Shown: positions 45,398-53,965, numbered from the stretch's first letter. The stretch is DNA of 64,000 nucleotides from Brytella acorum (GCF_029309905.1 NZ_JARBJP010000001.1:496001-560000), one strand, 5' to 3'. The notes: generated by a model not told the origin, from the letters alone. Translations and numbers: made by a program.

Positions 45398-46486
45398 TTA
45401 ATCCAGCGGGAACGCCACGGCCTGCGCGGCTGGCCACGCCAGCTGGAGGCGAGCGCCTTGCGACAGGGCGCGCAAATTCTGCATGGGAGGGCGGCGGAGC
45501 TCCATGTCTGTTCCGTCTGCCAGGCGCACGCGCATGCGGATATGATCGCCCATATGGATGATGTCCTGCAACGTCGCGGTGAGGGGGACATCCTCATCGG
45601 GATCCGCGACGAAAGCCGTTCCGAAATGCGGTGCGATCCGGTCCGGTCGTATGCAAACGACACATGGCGAGTTTGCCTCGAGAGTTTCGGAGCCCACGGC
45701 CTCGACGTCCGCGCCCGCTGACAGGCGAATGCGGGCGATATCGTCCTGGATGTCGACCACATGCCCGGTCAGGCGGTTCGCTTCTCCAAACCGGACGGCG
45801 ACGCCGGCTGCCGTCGGTCGGTCGAGAAGAATGTCGGCCCTGTCGCATTGCAGGACGCGCCCCCCTTCCATCACGGCGATCCGGCTGCCGAGCAGAAGCG
45901 CCTCGCCGCGTTCGCAGGTCGTGCTGATCGAGGTGAGATCGAGCGCGCGGGTCAGGGTGCCAATCAGGGCCGCTACCCGACGGCGCCCTCCTGCATCCAG
46001 AGCATGAAGCGGATCGTCGAAAAGGAGCAGGTCCGGCGCATAGGCGAGCAGTCGCGCCAGACGGGCGCGGAAAGCTTCCTCGACGCTCAGTTGGGCGGGC
46101 TTTTTGAGCGCGGCGGCCTCCATGCGCACCATGGCCAGCATGCGCTGCGACATCGCGGCCACTTCGGAACGAGAGGCGCGCCGGACACGCAGGGGGAAAG
46201 CAACGTTCTCATGAACTGTCATATGTGAAAACAAAGGGTCACGGGAGCCCAGCAGACCGATACGCCTCCGTTCGGCGGGCATGGCCGTCACGTCGCTTCC
46301 GTCCATCGTGACACGACCGAGCAGAGGCGTCGCGTGCCCGCTGATGACGTCCAGCAGTCGCGAGAGATAGGCCCCATCATCTCCGAAGAGGGCGACATGT
46401 TCGCCCCGTCTGACAAGCAGACTGACATCAGGGCCGCGATTCGCGATCATGAGGGACGAGAGTTGGAGTAGCGGCGCGGCGGCCAT
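45398..46486 (-). CDS. PotA-like ABC ATPase with lost catalytic motifs
   Basis: 362 residues, normal for PotA-type subunits, with a C-terminal TOBE-like domain (FGEANRLTGHVVDIQDD; CIRPDRIAPHF). The fold landmarks are present, but catalysis is not. Walker A reads GDDGAYLS (35-42, Leu where Lys is invariant), and the Q-loop Gln is replaced near Gly80. The signature is LSVEE (133-137), Walker B is LLLFDDP (153-159, Asp for the catalytic Glu), and the H-loop His is Cys191 (TTCERGEA). The D-loop HALDAG is kept. The frame is intact and operonic. It is either a regulatory or structural pseudo-ATPase or a recently dead gene. Confidence 0.85.
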   Translation of the reverse strand: MAAAPLLQLSSLMIANRGPDVSLLVRRGEHVALFGDDGAYLSRLLDVISGHATPLLGRVTMDGSDVTAMPAERRRIGLLGSRDPLFSHMTVHENVAFPLRVRRASRSEVAAMSQRMLAMVRMEAAALKKPAQLSVEEAFRARLARLLAYAPDLLLFDDPLHALDAGGRRRVAALIGTLTRALDLTSISTTCERGEALLLGSRIAVMEGGRVLQCDRADILLDRPTAAGVAVRFGEANRLTGHVVDIQDDIARIRLSAGADVEAVGSETLEANSPCVVCIRPDRIAPHFGTAFVADPDEDVPLTATLQDIIHMGDHIRMRVRLADGTDMELRRPPMQNLRALSQGARLQLAWPAAQAVAFPLD

Positions 46487-46563
46487 GGAACCTCGATGGT
46501 CAGCTTGGCGTTGATGAAGTATTGAAACAGAAGCGGCGTCTGGCCGCCAATGGAGAAAATAAA

Positions 46564-46839
46564 ATGAGTCACGAGATCAGAAAGACGGTGGATAGCGCGA
46601 CCAAGTCGACACAGGAACAACTCGACACGCTGCGTTCGCAGATTGAGCAGCTTCTGAGCCATCACATCAACCCGGCGCTGCTTGATGCGGCAGATCGAGC
46701 CGACTACGCTGTCGCGACGGCGAAAGAGATCAGCGACAAGCAGGTCAAGAATGTCTCGACGAAAGTCCGCTCGCAGCCGATCGCCGCGATTCTGATTTCC
46801 AGTCTCGTGGGTTTTATCGCCGGTCGGCTGTCCAAATAA
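46564..46839 (+). CDS. DUF883/ElaB-YqjD-like membrane-anchored protein
   Basis: 91 residues from ATG 46564, which has a GGAGAA site (an in-frame ATG at 46522 would add 14 residues). An amphipathic helical N-terminal part (TKSTQEQLDTLRSQIEQLLS) precedes a C-terminal membrane anchor, IAAILISSLVGFIAGRLSK, ending in the family's GRLSK-like tail. E. coli relatives bind ribosomes at the inner membrane in stationary phase. It is followed by a holin-like/YqjE-type gene, matching the yqjD-yqjE pairing. Confidence 0.83.
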   Translation: MSHEIRKTVDSATKSTQEQLDTLRSQIEQLLSHHINPALLDAADRADYAVATAKEISDKQVKNVSTKVRSQPIAAILISSLVGFIAGRLSK

Positions 46840-46919
46840 CACACTAGACGTGTAGTGTGCGGTCCCGACGAGCAACAATCGGGCCGCCACGAGGACCTGT
46901 CCTTTTTTGAGGACAGGTC
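46840..46919 (+). promoter_or_regulatory. Two hairpins between the DUF883 and YqjE-like genes
   Basis: CACACTA/TAGTGTG arms (46840-46846, 46853-46859) and GACCTGTCCT/AGGACAGGTC arms (46894-46903, 46910-46919; loop TTTTTG). Neither is followed by a T-run. They may slow or stabilise the message between two linked genes. Confidence 0.4.
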
Positions 46920-46954
46920 ACCGGTCGCCCGCAGGATAAGGGTTTGCACCGGTT

Positions 46955-47386
46955 ATGAAGGTCTTGGAACTCGGACAGGAAACGCTTGAAGCGCAAGGGC
47001 AGGTCATGCAGCGGCAGGCGCTGCGCATTGCCCGGCGGGTCGCCTACGGTGTCATCGCCGCCATATTCGGTCTTTTCGCGTTGATATCCCTGCATGGTTT
47101 CATGTGGGCGTTCGCGTTGGATATTTTCCATTTTTCCGCGCTGGGCGCTGCGAGTGTCGTGCTTGGAATCGATGTCCTGCTTGTGATCATCTTCGGTCTG
47201 CTGGCGGCACGCCATGTTCCCGATGTGATGGAATTTGAAGCGCGCGTCCGTCGTGACCGGAAGTTCGCGGAATTCAAGCAGGCTCTCGCGTTTTCGACGC
47301 TGACCGGCATTCTGCTCGGCCCGCTTGGGCGTTTCGCCGGAAAGAAGGCTGCGGGCGGACTTCGCAATATTTTCACCCGCCGGTAA
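46955..47386 (+). CDS. YqjE/holin-superfamily-like inner-membrane protein
   Basis: 143 residues. Two transmembrane helices occur at about residues 30-52 (VAYGVIAAIFGLFALISLHG) and 60-85 (LGAASVVLGIDVLLVIIFGL), with basic helical ends. The layout is that of the actinobacterial-holin-X/YqjE group. It follows a DUF883 gene, as YqjE follows YqjD in E. coli, supporting a shared membrane-stress role. Function is unproven. A long perfect hairpin follows. Confidence 0.7.
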   Translation: MKVLELGQETLEAQGQVMQRQALRIARRVAYGVIAAIFGLFALISLHGFMWAFALDIFHFSALGAASVVLGIDVLLVIIFGLLAARHVPDVMEFEARVRRDRKFAEFKQALAFSTLTGILLGPLGRFAGKKAAGGLRNIFTRR

Positions 47387-47413
47387 GCTAATCTTTAAAA
47401 TTAAGCGTGGTAA

Positions 47414-47449
47414 AAGCGCTCCTGCGTGACTGGTCACGCAGGAGCGCTT
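47414..47449. terminator. Long perfect hairpin after the YqjE-like gene
   Basis: 17-base arms AAGCGCTCCTGCGTGAC (47414-47430) and its complement (47433-47449) are separated by two bases. It forms a very stable stem-loop. There is no long T-run, but the strength and position suggest a transcription end. Confidence 0.75.
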
Positions 47450-47617
47450 GCATTAAGAGCCTATGACAGTCGACAGGCGCTTCAAGTCCTGAATCGTCGA
47501 CGATCGATCCGGAAAGGACATGCAGAGCAACTCGCCCCCAGAAACCGACATGCCCCGCGAAACTGTTTTTATGACAGTCGCCCATGGATCGGATGTCGCT
47601 GATGAAGAGGGGCAGGC

Positions 47618-47812
47618 ATGCTGAGCGAATTCAATTTGTTCGGCGTTCTGATCGCTCCGATCGTCGTCTATGCCATAGCGGCCATTCCCGCGACCCTGCT
47701 GCTGCGCTTTCTCTTCTGGCGTACCGGGGCGATCGAATGGTTCTGGCATGTCGCGCTGTTTGAAGTGGCGTTGTATGTCAGCGTCCTCTGCCTGTTGATT
47801 CTCTATGTATGA
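47618..47812 (+). CDS. AaeX-like small membrane protein (DUF1656)
   Basis: 64 residues with two hydrophobic helices (FGVLIAPIVVYAIAAIPATL; FEVALYVSVLCLLILYV) and the conserved LLRFLFWRTGAIEWFWH between them. DUF1656/AaeX proteins accompany aromatic-acid (AaeAB) and fusaric-acid efflux pumps. The matching adaptor and outer-membrane genes follow, but no pump gene is adjacent. Confidence 0.88.
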   Translation: MLSEFNLFGVLIAPIVVYAIAAIPATLLLRFLFWRTGAIEWFWHVALFEVALYVSVLCLLILYV

Positions 47813-47962
47813 TGGCGTCGAGAGCATGACCGTTGCTTTCCGTCCGCTTTTTTCGGACTGCTTCAGTGCGGCTTCCACCAACCGTTCCGTCGTGTCGTTC
47901 GCTGATATCCGGAATCGCGTTTCCTTCAACATCACGAATTCCATAGGCTGGAGGTCGCTTCC

Positions 47963-48874
47963 GTGCTTCTGACCCGCACGCTGATCCGGATTGTTCTGAC
48001 ACTGGCTGTTGTCGGGATCGCCGTCCTTCTCGGTTATACCCTGTGGGAAACCTACATGATCGCGCCATGGACGCGCGACGGTCGCGTGCGTGTCTACGTC
48101 GTCGATGCCGCGCCCGAAGTGTCGGGCACGGTTGTCAGCGTGCCCGTTCACGACAATGATTTCGTCCATCGCGGCGATCCGCTCTTCGTCGTCGATCCGT
48201 TGCGCTTCCGTCTGGCGATCCGCGAAGCCGAGGCCCGTCTCGCGAGCACCGAGGAAGACCTCAAGCTGCGTCGTAACGACGCGCGCCGCCGCATGGGCCT
48301 GAATGGCATCGTGTCGGCGGAAGAACAGGAAATCTACAATTCGAACGTGGAGACGCAGGTCGACGCCGTGAACGCGGCGAAAGCGGCGCTCGATGTCGCC
48401 AAGCTGAACCTGCAGCGCTCGATCGTCTATTCGCCGGTCGAAGGTTACGTCACCAACCTCAATCTGCGCGTGGGTGATTATGCCCATGCCGGCGAGGCTC
48501 GTATGGCGGTCATCGATTCCAACAGCTTCTGGGTCTATGGCTACTTCGAGGAAACGAAGATGTGGGGCATCCATGTCGGCGACGTGGCCCGCATCAAGCT
48601 GATGGGCTACCGGCAGATTCTCCCGGCCCATGTGATTTCGATCGCGCGCGGCATCAACGACCAGAATGGCGTCGGCGACAAGCTCGGCCTGCAGGACGTC
48701 AACCCGATCTTCACATGGGTGCGTCTGGCGCAGCGTATTCCGGTCCGGCTGCATATCGACCGACTGCCGCCTGACGTCATCCTGGCTGCGGGCATGACCT
48801 GCACGGTGACTGTCGGCGCCCCGGCCCAGGGTCAGCGCGGACGCCTGACGACCTGGCTCCAGAATCACCTCTGA
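47963..48874 (+). CDS. HlyD/EmrA-type efflux adaptor (AaeA-like)
   Basis: 303 residues starting at GTG 47963 after a GGAGG site. One N-terminal transmembrane helix (LIRIVLTLAVVGIAVLLGY) is followed by the family's YMIAPWTRDGRVRVYVVDAA. The barrel-sandwich halves (APEVSGTVVSVPVHDNDFVH; SPVEGYVTNLNLRVGDYAHA) flank a short helical hairpin. VYGYFEETKMWGIHVGDVARI is characteristic of AaeA. It ends three bases before the outer-membrane channel gene. Confidence 0.93.
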   Translation: MLLTRTLIRIVLTLAVVGIAVLLGYTLWETYMIAPWTRDGRVRVYVVDAAPEVSGTVVSVPVHDNDFVHRGDPLFVVDPLRFRLAIREAEARLASTEEDLKLRRNDARRRMGLNGIVSAEEQEIYNSNVETQVDAVNAAKAALDVAKLNLQRSIVYSPVEGYVTNLNLRVGDYAHAGEARMAVIDSNSFWVYGYFEETKMWGIHVGDVARIKLMGYRQILPAHVISIARGINDQNGVGDKLGLQDVNPIFTWVRLAQRIPVRLHIDRLPPDVILAAGMTCTVTVGAPAQGQRGRLTTWLQNHL

Positions 48875-48877
48875 CCG

Positions 48878-50443
48878 ATGGCGTCTCTGATCATGGGGTC
48901 TGCACCGAGCATACGAAGAGTTTCCAGGCGGATCTCTACGCTTCTTCTGGCCACGGGTCTTCTGGCGGGCTGCACGGTCGGGCCGACCTATCATCCGGAC
49001 CGCATGAAGCTGCCCGACGCCTTTACCGAGACGCCGCATCCGGCGACGGCGGAGGAAATTTTGCGTACGGAAGCCGAGATGCGCGAGTGGTGGGCCCAGT
49101 TCCACGACCCGCTGCTGAACAGGCTCGTTGCGGAAGCCATCAAGGGCAATTACGATCTGCTGATCGCGGATCAGCGCATCATCGCCGAGCGCGCGGTGCG
49201 TGAAGAAGCGGCATCGGCATGGTATCCGCAGATGGATGCCAATGCCGGTGGCGGTGACGGGCGTTACTCGCTGAATGTCGATAACTGGCCGTTGCGCCCG
49301 GGCAATCCGGCCAACCGGCCCGGCGCCTCCATCCTGACCTACGGCGCCCAGGCAAGCTGGGAGATCGACGCGTTTGGCCGGATCCGGCGTGAGGTCGAGG
49401 CGAGTGAGCGGGAAATCGACGCCACCGTCGAAGGACGGCGCACGATCCTCGTGACGTTATTGTCGGAACTCGCCGGAGACTACATGGCGCTGCGTGGCGT
49501 ACAACTGCGTCTCGCCATCGCGGAAGCCAATGTTCACAACGCCGAAAACGAAGTCGCCATGACCCAGCGGCTTTTCCTTGAAGGCATCGGCAACACCTTG
49601 CAGACGGCGCAGGCGCAGAGCGAACGCGATAGCGAACTGGCGGCTCTGGAGCCGCTGCGTACGCAGGTCAGCAAGATTTCGCACGCGATCGGGGTGCTTC
49701 TGGGCGACATGCCGGGAGCGCTCAAGACCGAGCTGGAGGAGGTGCCTCGCGATCCGAAGGGGGACGTTCGCCTGCCGGATCTGCCTCGTTTCCCTGCCGT
49801 GCTGCCATCCATCGTCATTGCCAACCGCCCCGACATTCGTCAGGCCGAGCGGGAATACGCGGAAAGCACGGCCCGCATCGGCGTGGCTGTCGCTCAGCTT
49901 TACCCGCATTTCTCGATCCCGCTGAACTTCAACCCGAACGCGTCGGCCATGTACCAGGCCTTTCAGGTGAACGCGATGAGCTGGTCGTTCATGATGATGG
50001 CGACGTTGCCCATTATGCATGGCGGTCGTTTCACATCCCAGGTCGTCGAGGCGCGCGCGCATGCCGAAGCCAGTCGTCTGAACTACAGGCGCACGGTCCT
50101 GAACGCATTTCGTGAAGTCGAAGATTCCATGGCCGCCTGGCAGGATGACGAGAATTACGTGCGGCAACTGCATAAGGCTTCGGGTGAGAGCGAACTGGCC
50201 GCGGATCGGGCCCGGCGTCTCTATGGCGCGGGCCTGACGGATTATCTCAATGTGCTGACGACCCAGCGCACGATGCTCAACGCCCAGGATCGTGAGGCTT
50301 CCGCCCGGACCGAGCTTCTGCATGACGCGGTCAATGTCTATATTGCCATGGGCGCGGGTTGGCAGGGTGTGGCTCTGCGGGATACCAGCCTGCCGATCGA
50401 CGCTGCCAAGCAAACCATCCTGGCAAAGGCTTTCTCACGCTGA
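48878..50443 (+). CDS. Efflux outer-membrane channel, NodT-family lipoprotein
   Basis: 521 residues. A lipobox LLAGC precedes TVGPTYHPDRMKLPDAF, the usual NodT start. Two efflux repeats follow, with landmarks ASWEIDAFGRIRREVEASER and IVIANRPDIRQAEREYAEST. The LYGAGLTDYLNVLTTQRTML segment is near the end. With the preceding AaeX- and AaeA-like genes it would form the outer part of an aromatic-compound exporter. Confidence 0.93.
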   Translation: MASLIMGSAPSIRRVSRRISTLLLATGLLAGCTVGPTYHPDRMKLPDAFTETPHPATAEEILRTEAEMREWWAQFHDPLLNRLVAEAIKGNYDLLIADQRIIAERAVREEAASAWYPQMDANAGGGDGRYSLNVDNWPLRPGNPANRPGASILTYGAQASWEIDAFGRIRREVEASEREIDATVEGRRTILVTLLSELAGDYMALRGVQLRLAIAEANVHNAENEVAMTQRLFLEGIGNTLQTAQAQSERDSELAALEPLRTQVSKISHAIGVLLGDMPGALKTELEEVPRDPKGDVRLPDLPRFPAVLPSIVIANRPDIRQAEREYAESTARIGVAVAQLYPHFSIPLNFNPNASAMYQAFQVNAMSWSFMMMATLPIMHGGRFTSQVVEARAHAEASRLNYRRTVLNAFREVEDSMAAWQDDENYVRQLHKASGESELAADRARRLYGAGLTDYLNVLTTQRTMLNAQDREASARTELLHDAVNVYIAMGAGWQGVALRDTSLPIDAAKQTILAKAFSR

Positions 50444-50525
50444 GACGCTTGATTCGCGCCATTACGCTCCCGACATTGGTGGTTATGATGTATGATCGTG
50501 ACAACGACAGGAAAGGGAGCTGCGC

Positions 50526-51443
50526 GTGAGTGATCCTTATGCTGCGCTCGGTTTGACGCGCGCTGCGACCGACAAGGAAATTCGCAGCGCCTACCGCAAA
50601 CTGGCCAAAGATTACCATCCGGACCATAATCCGGACAATAAAAGTGCTGAAGAAAAATTCAAAGCTGTCAGTGCCGCCTATAATATCCTTGGCGACAAAG
50701 AGAAACGCGCCCGCTTTGACAACGGTGAAATAGACGCCGATGGCAACGAGCGCGCGCCTTTTGGCGGCGGCCACGGTGGTCAGCCCGGCGGCGGCTTCAG
50801 TGGTTTTGGAGGCGGTGAGTTTTCCCAGGAAGATCTTGGTTCGTTCTTCGATATGTTCGGTGGCGGGTTCGGCGGCGCGGCGGGCAATGGTCGGCGACGC
50901 TCGACCCGGGGCGCGGACCGTTCCTACAGTCTCCAGGTTTCCTTTGAGGACGCGGTTCTGGGAGGCACCCAGCGGGTCACCCTGCCTGAGGCCGGAACGA
51001 TTGAAGTCCGCATCCCGCCCGGAATCGAAGACGGGCAGACGCTGCGCCTCGCGGGTAAGGGCGGTCCGGGACGTCGGGCGACGAAGGACGGCGAAGCCGG
51101 ACCGAACGGCGATGCGCTGATCACCGTGCAGGTCGCGCCCAGCACGATCTACACCCGTGACGGCCGCAACCTGCGCTCTGAACTCGCCGTCAACTTCCGC
51201 ACAGCCATTTTGGGCGGCAAGATTACCGTGCCGACGCCGAAAGGGCCTGTGACCATGAAGGTTCCGCCTCACTCCGACGCCGGCACGACCTTGCGGCTTG
51301 GAGGACGGGGTATCGCGGAGCATGGCGGCCAGAAGGCTGGTGATCTCTACGTCAGGCTGCGCATCGAAATTGGTAAGGTCGATCCGGCGCTGGAAGCGTT
51401 CCTCGTCAAACAGGAAGCGGGCGCGACCCCGCAGGAGGCCTGA
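50526..51443 (+). CDS. DnaJ-family co-chaperone, CbpA-like
   Basis: 305 residues, starting at GTG 50526. A J-domain lies at residues 1-70 with the essential HPD (DYHPDHNPDNKSAEEKFK). A Gly/Phe-rich linker (about 78-125) and the C-terminal substrate-binding domains (GIEDGQTLRLAGKGGPG; PPHSDAGTTLRLGGRG) follow. The zinc-finger domain of DnaJ is absent, placing it with CbpA/DjlA-type J-proteins that work with DnaK. Its stop abuts a small membrane ORF. Confidence 0.93.
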   Translation: MSDPYAALGLTRAATDKEIRSAYRKLAKDYHPDHNPDNKSAEEKFKAVSAAYNILGDKEKRARFDNGEIDADGNERAPFGGGHGGQPGGGFSGFGGGEFSQEDLGSFFDMFGGGFGGAAGNGRRRSTRGADRSYSLQVSFEDAVLGGTQRVTLPEAGTIEVRIPPGIEDGQTLRLAGKGGPGRRATKDGEAGPNGDALITVQVAPSTIYTRDGRNLRSELAVNFRTAILGGKITVPTPKGPVTMKVPPHSDAGTTLRLGGRGIAEHGGQKAGDLYVRLRIEIGKVDPALEAFLVKQEAGATPQEA

Positions 51444-51593
51444 TTGCCCACACAGGCGGCATCATCCGGTTGGCGGATGTTTTTTTCACGTGAAGTCCTC
51501 GGGGTCGTGACGGCGATCTTGAGTATCTGTGCTCTCGCGCTTCTGAGTTACAGGGCGCTCGAGCTTTCTGGCGTTTGGTCCTGGGCTCAGTAA
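51444..51593 (+). CDS. Small single-pass membrane protein (possible)
   Basis: 49 residues, TTG start immediately after the J-protein stop codon, with GGAGGCC eight bases upstream. SSGWRMFFSREVLGVVTAIL and SICALALLSYRALELSG give a basic N-terminal side and one transmembrane helix, then VWSWAQ. Translation would be coupled to the J-protein gene. No family was recognised. The good ribosome site and clean hydrophobic pattern favour a real gene, but its small size keeps confidence moderate. Confidence 0.5.
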   Translation: MPTQAASSGWRMFFSREVLGVVTAILSICALALLSYRALELSGVWSWAQ

Positions 51594-51658
51594 AGCTCCG
51601 GTGACAGGCGTGGAGATCGTTCAGTGACATGCGCCCCCTGACGGTTCTCGACGGTTTC

Positions 51659-51685
51659 ATGTTAGGAGACGCGCTCTCGTAACAT
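51659..51685. promoter_or_regulatory. Inverted repeat upstream of the peptide transporter
   Basis: ATGTTA (51659-51664) and TAACAT (51680-51685), with inner GAG/CTC pairs, form a dyad 18 bases before the transporter start. It could be an operator or a hairpin affecting initiation. Confidence 0.35.
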
Positions 51686-51702
51686 CCCGGCACGGAACCC
51701 GC

Positions 51703-53211
51703 ATGAACTCTGACGTTGCGCCAGCCGCTCTCCCGACCAGACGGCAATCTTTCACGGTCGTCCTCGCCATTGAATTATGGGAGCGCTTCGGGTTTTACGG
51801 CATGCAGGCGATCCTGCTGCTGTATATGGTCGAGCATCTCGGCCTGCACGACCGCGACGCCAATCTCATGATCGGTGCGTTCTCGGCGCTGACCTATGTC
51901 TACCCGGCACTTGGCGGTCTCGCGGGGGATCGCCTTCTGGGAGCCCGACGCTGCATGCTGATCGGAGCCTTCATTCTCGCTGGCGGCTATATGGTTCTTG
52001 GAATGGCAGCGCGCCACCCTTCGCTGCTTTATGGTGGCATGGCGCTGATTTCGACGGGCAATGCGCTGTTCAAGCCGAATGCCGGCAACCTCGTTCGCCG
52101 CATCTACGAAGGCGATGACGCTGAACTCGATGCGGCGTTTACGATCTACTACATGGCGGTCAATGTCGGTTCGACCGTCTCCATGCTGCTCGTCCCCTGG
52201 CTGCAGGACCGATATGGCGCGCCTGTCGCGTTTCTGACCTGTGCCGTCGGGCTGGTTCTGGGGCTGGTCTATTACTTCTTGCGGGCGCGGTGGATAAATC
52301 ATGTCGGAGGAGGGCTCGATCAGTCTCCGGCGCGTCCGCATGCCGTTCTGATCGTCGCTGCTGGCGCTGTCGTGGCGGTTCTGGTGGCTTTGGTCGTGCT
52401 CCGGAGTGAAAGGCTCGCGAGTATCGGCATATGGTGCGCGGCGGCGGCGATCGTCCTGGTCTGGGGACTGCTCTACGGTCAATCGGCGCCCGAAGAGCGG
52501 CCGGGGCTTCGTCTTGCCTATTTCCTGTGCGCGGAAACCATGGTGTACACGCTGTTTTACCAGCAGCAGCTCACCTCCCTGACCCTTTTCGCCCTACGGG
52601 CCGTGGATGGCCATTTCCGCGTCGGCGGCATGACGCTCTTTACGATGAGCGCAGGGCAGTTTCAGGCCCTCGATCCTCTGTGGATCATGGCGGCGAGCCC
52701 GGTGCTCGCCCTGCTTTATCGGCGACTGGCGCGAGACGACGTGTATCTCTCGCTGGCTCATAAAATCACGATCGGCTTTGGCGTGGGGACGCTCGCCTTC
52801 TTGATCTGGTGGCTGACGGCTGCCGCCGCTCACGGGCTGGTATCGGCCTGGGTCATGGTTGTCGGCTATGGTTTCGCATCGCTCGCCGAAGTGCTGACGA
52901 TGGGGCTGGGGCTGGCCATCATCGCGCGCTACGTTCCCTATCGCCTGAGCGGCTTCATGATGGGTTCGCTTTATCTGCTCTGGGCGCTGGCCATGTATGC
53001 GGGCAGCGTGCTGGCCAATATCGCGACACCGGCCGAAGGCGCGGCGGCTGTGCAGGGACCGGCCCAATATGTTCCGCTGCTGCGCGATCTGGCGCTTGCC
53101 CTTCTCGTGGCGACCGCGCTATCCGCCGCCCTGCTGCCATTGGCGCGCAAATGGGATCGGCAGCATACGAAGTTTCGTGAGGTCGTGCAGAAAAATGTCG
53201 GGACGAATTGA
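51703..53211 (+). CDS. Proton-dependent oligopeptide transporter (POT family)
   Basis: 502 residues with 12-14 hydrophobic helices. The POT signature is in helix 1 (ELWERFGFYGMQAILLLYMV, containing the E-x-x-E-R proton-coupling motif), followed by YPALGGLAGDRLLGARRCM. IYYMAVNVGSTVSMLLVPWL is the second signature. It resembles DtpT/YdgR importers of di- and tripeptides. It stands alone. Confidence 0.94.
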   Translation: MNSDVAPAALPTRRQSFTVVLAIELWERFGFYGMQAILLLYMVEHLGLHDRDANLMIGAFSALTYVYPALGGLAGDRLLGARRCMLIGAFILAGGYMVLGMAARHPSLLYGGMALISTGNALFKPNAGNLVRRIYEGDDAELDAAFTIYYMAVNVGSTVSMLLVPWLQDRYGAPVAFLTCAVGLVLGLVYYFLRARWINHVGGGLDQSPARPHAVLIVAAGAVVAVLVALVVLRSERLASIGIWCAAAAIVLVWGLLYGQSAPEERPGLRLAYFLCAETMVYTLFYQQQLTSLTLFALRAVDGHFRVGGMTLFTMSAGQFQALDPLWIMAASPVLALLYRRLARDDVYLSLAHKITIGFGVGTLAFLIWWLTAAAAHGLVSAWVMVVGYGFASLAEVLTMGLGLAIIARYVPYRLSGFMMGSLYLLWALAMYAGSVLANIATPAEGAAAVQGPAQYVPLLRDLALALLVATALSAALLPLARKWDRQHTKFREVVQKNVGTN

Positions 53212-53281
53212 TCTTTGACGCGAATAGGTACCGAATGGGCACGGTATCTTTTTCGTGTCATCTGATCGGAGTATGTTCCTG

Positions 53282-53923
53282 ATGCGTGTATTTTCTCGTT
53301 TGAGCCGGACGGTAGCGCTGTCGCTGGCCGTGGCGGCTGTTGGCCTTCCGGCTGTGACCGGCCTGTCGCTTGCGCCTTCCGCTCACGCGGCCGCGGGACC
53401 TGGCGACAATACGCCGCTGACGCTCAAGATCCTGAAAATTACGGGAAACCAGAAGGTCTCGACGGACGAAATCATGGCCGTCCTGCCGTTCCATCTGAAT
53501 GACACGGTGACACGGGCTCAGATCAACGATGGTATCCAGAAGATCATAGAACTGTACCGTACGAAAAATGTCGGTGCGAGGTTCGGCGAAAAAGAGCGTT
53601 TCGCGGGCAAGGCCGTGCATCTCTTCATCACCATCGAGGAGCAGGCAGCCACGGCCGCGCCGACACAGCAGCCATTCGTTCTCGACAAGGTGAATTTCAC
53701 GGGTAATACGACGATCAGCGCGGCAGATCTCGAAGCGGCCACGACTTTGCGACCGGGAGCCCAGGTTTCGACCGAGGCGGTCACGGCTGACGAAAAGGCC
53801 ATTCAGGCGCTTTACGCCAAGAAGAATATCCCTGTCATGATCGAACCCGCAGCCGAGCAGCCGAACCATGACAATCACGTGGTGCTGACCTACAAGATCA
53901 CCGAAAAGGCCGCCGCGAAGTAA
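53282..53923 (+). CDS. Secreted protein of two POTRA domains, no barrel
   Basis: 213 residues from ATG 53282 (GGAG ten bases upstream; an ATG at 53273 sits too close to it). A signal peptide ends at SAHAAA. The first POTRA-like unit is LKILKITGNQKVSTDEIMAV with VTRAQINDGIQKIIELYRTK and VHLFITIEEQ. The second is LDKVNFTGNTTISAADLEAA with VTADEKAIQALYAKKNIPVM and VVLTYKITE. BamA, TamA and FtsQ carry such domains, but here nothing follows them. It may be a periplasmic partner of an outer-membrane machine. An intrinsic terminator follows. Confidence 0.78.
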   Translation: MRVFSRLSRTVALSLAVAAVGLPAVTGLSLAPSAHAAAGPGDNTPLTLKILKITGNQKVSTDEIMAVLPFHLNDTVTRAQINDGIQKIIELYRTKNVGARFGEKERFAGKAVHLFITIEEQAATAAPTQQPFVLDKVNFTGNTTISAADLEAATTLRPGAQVSTEAVTADEKAIQALYAKKNIPVMIEPAAEQPNHDNHVVLTYKITEKAAAK

Positions 53924-53965
53924 GGGTATGACCCGGTCGCGCCTGACGGGCGGCATCGACTTCCG

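Noticed and set aside
47453-49105. A 550-residue minus-strand frame opposite the AaeX/AaeA/NodT genes
   Set aside because: It covers well-supported genes and intergenic sequence, with no ribosome site or domain.
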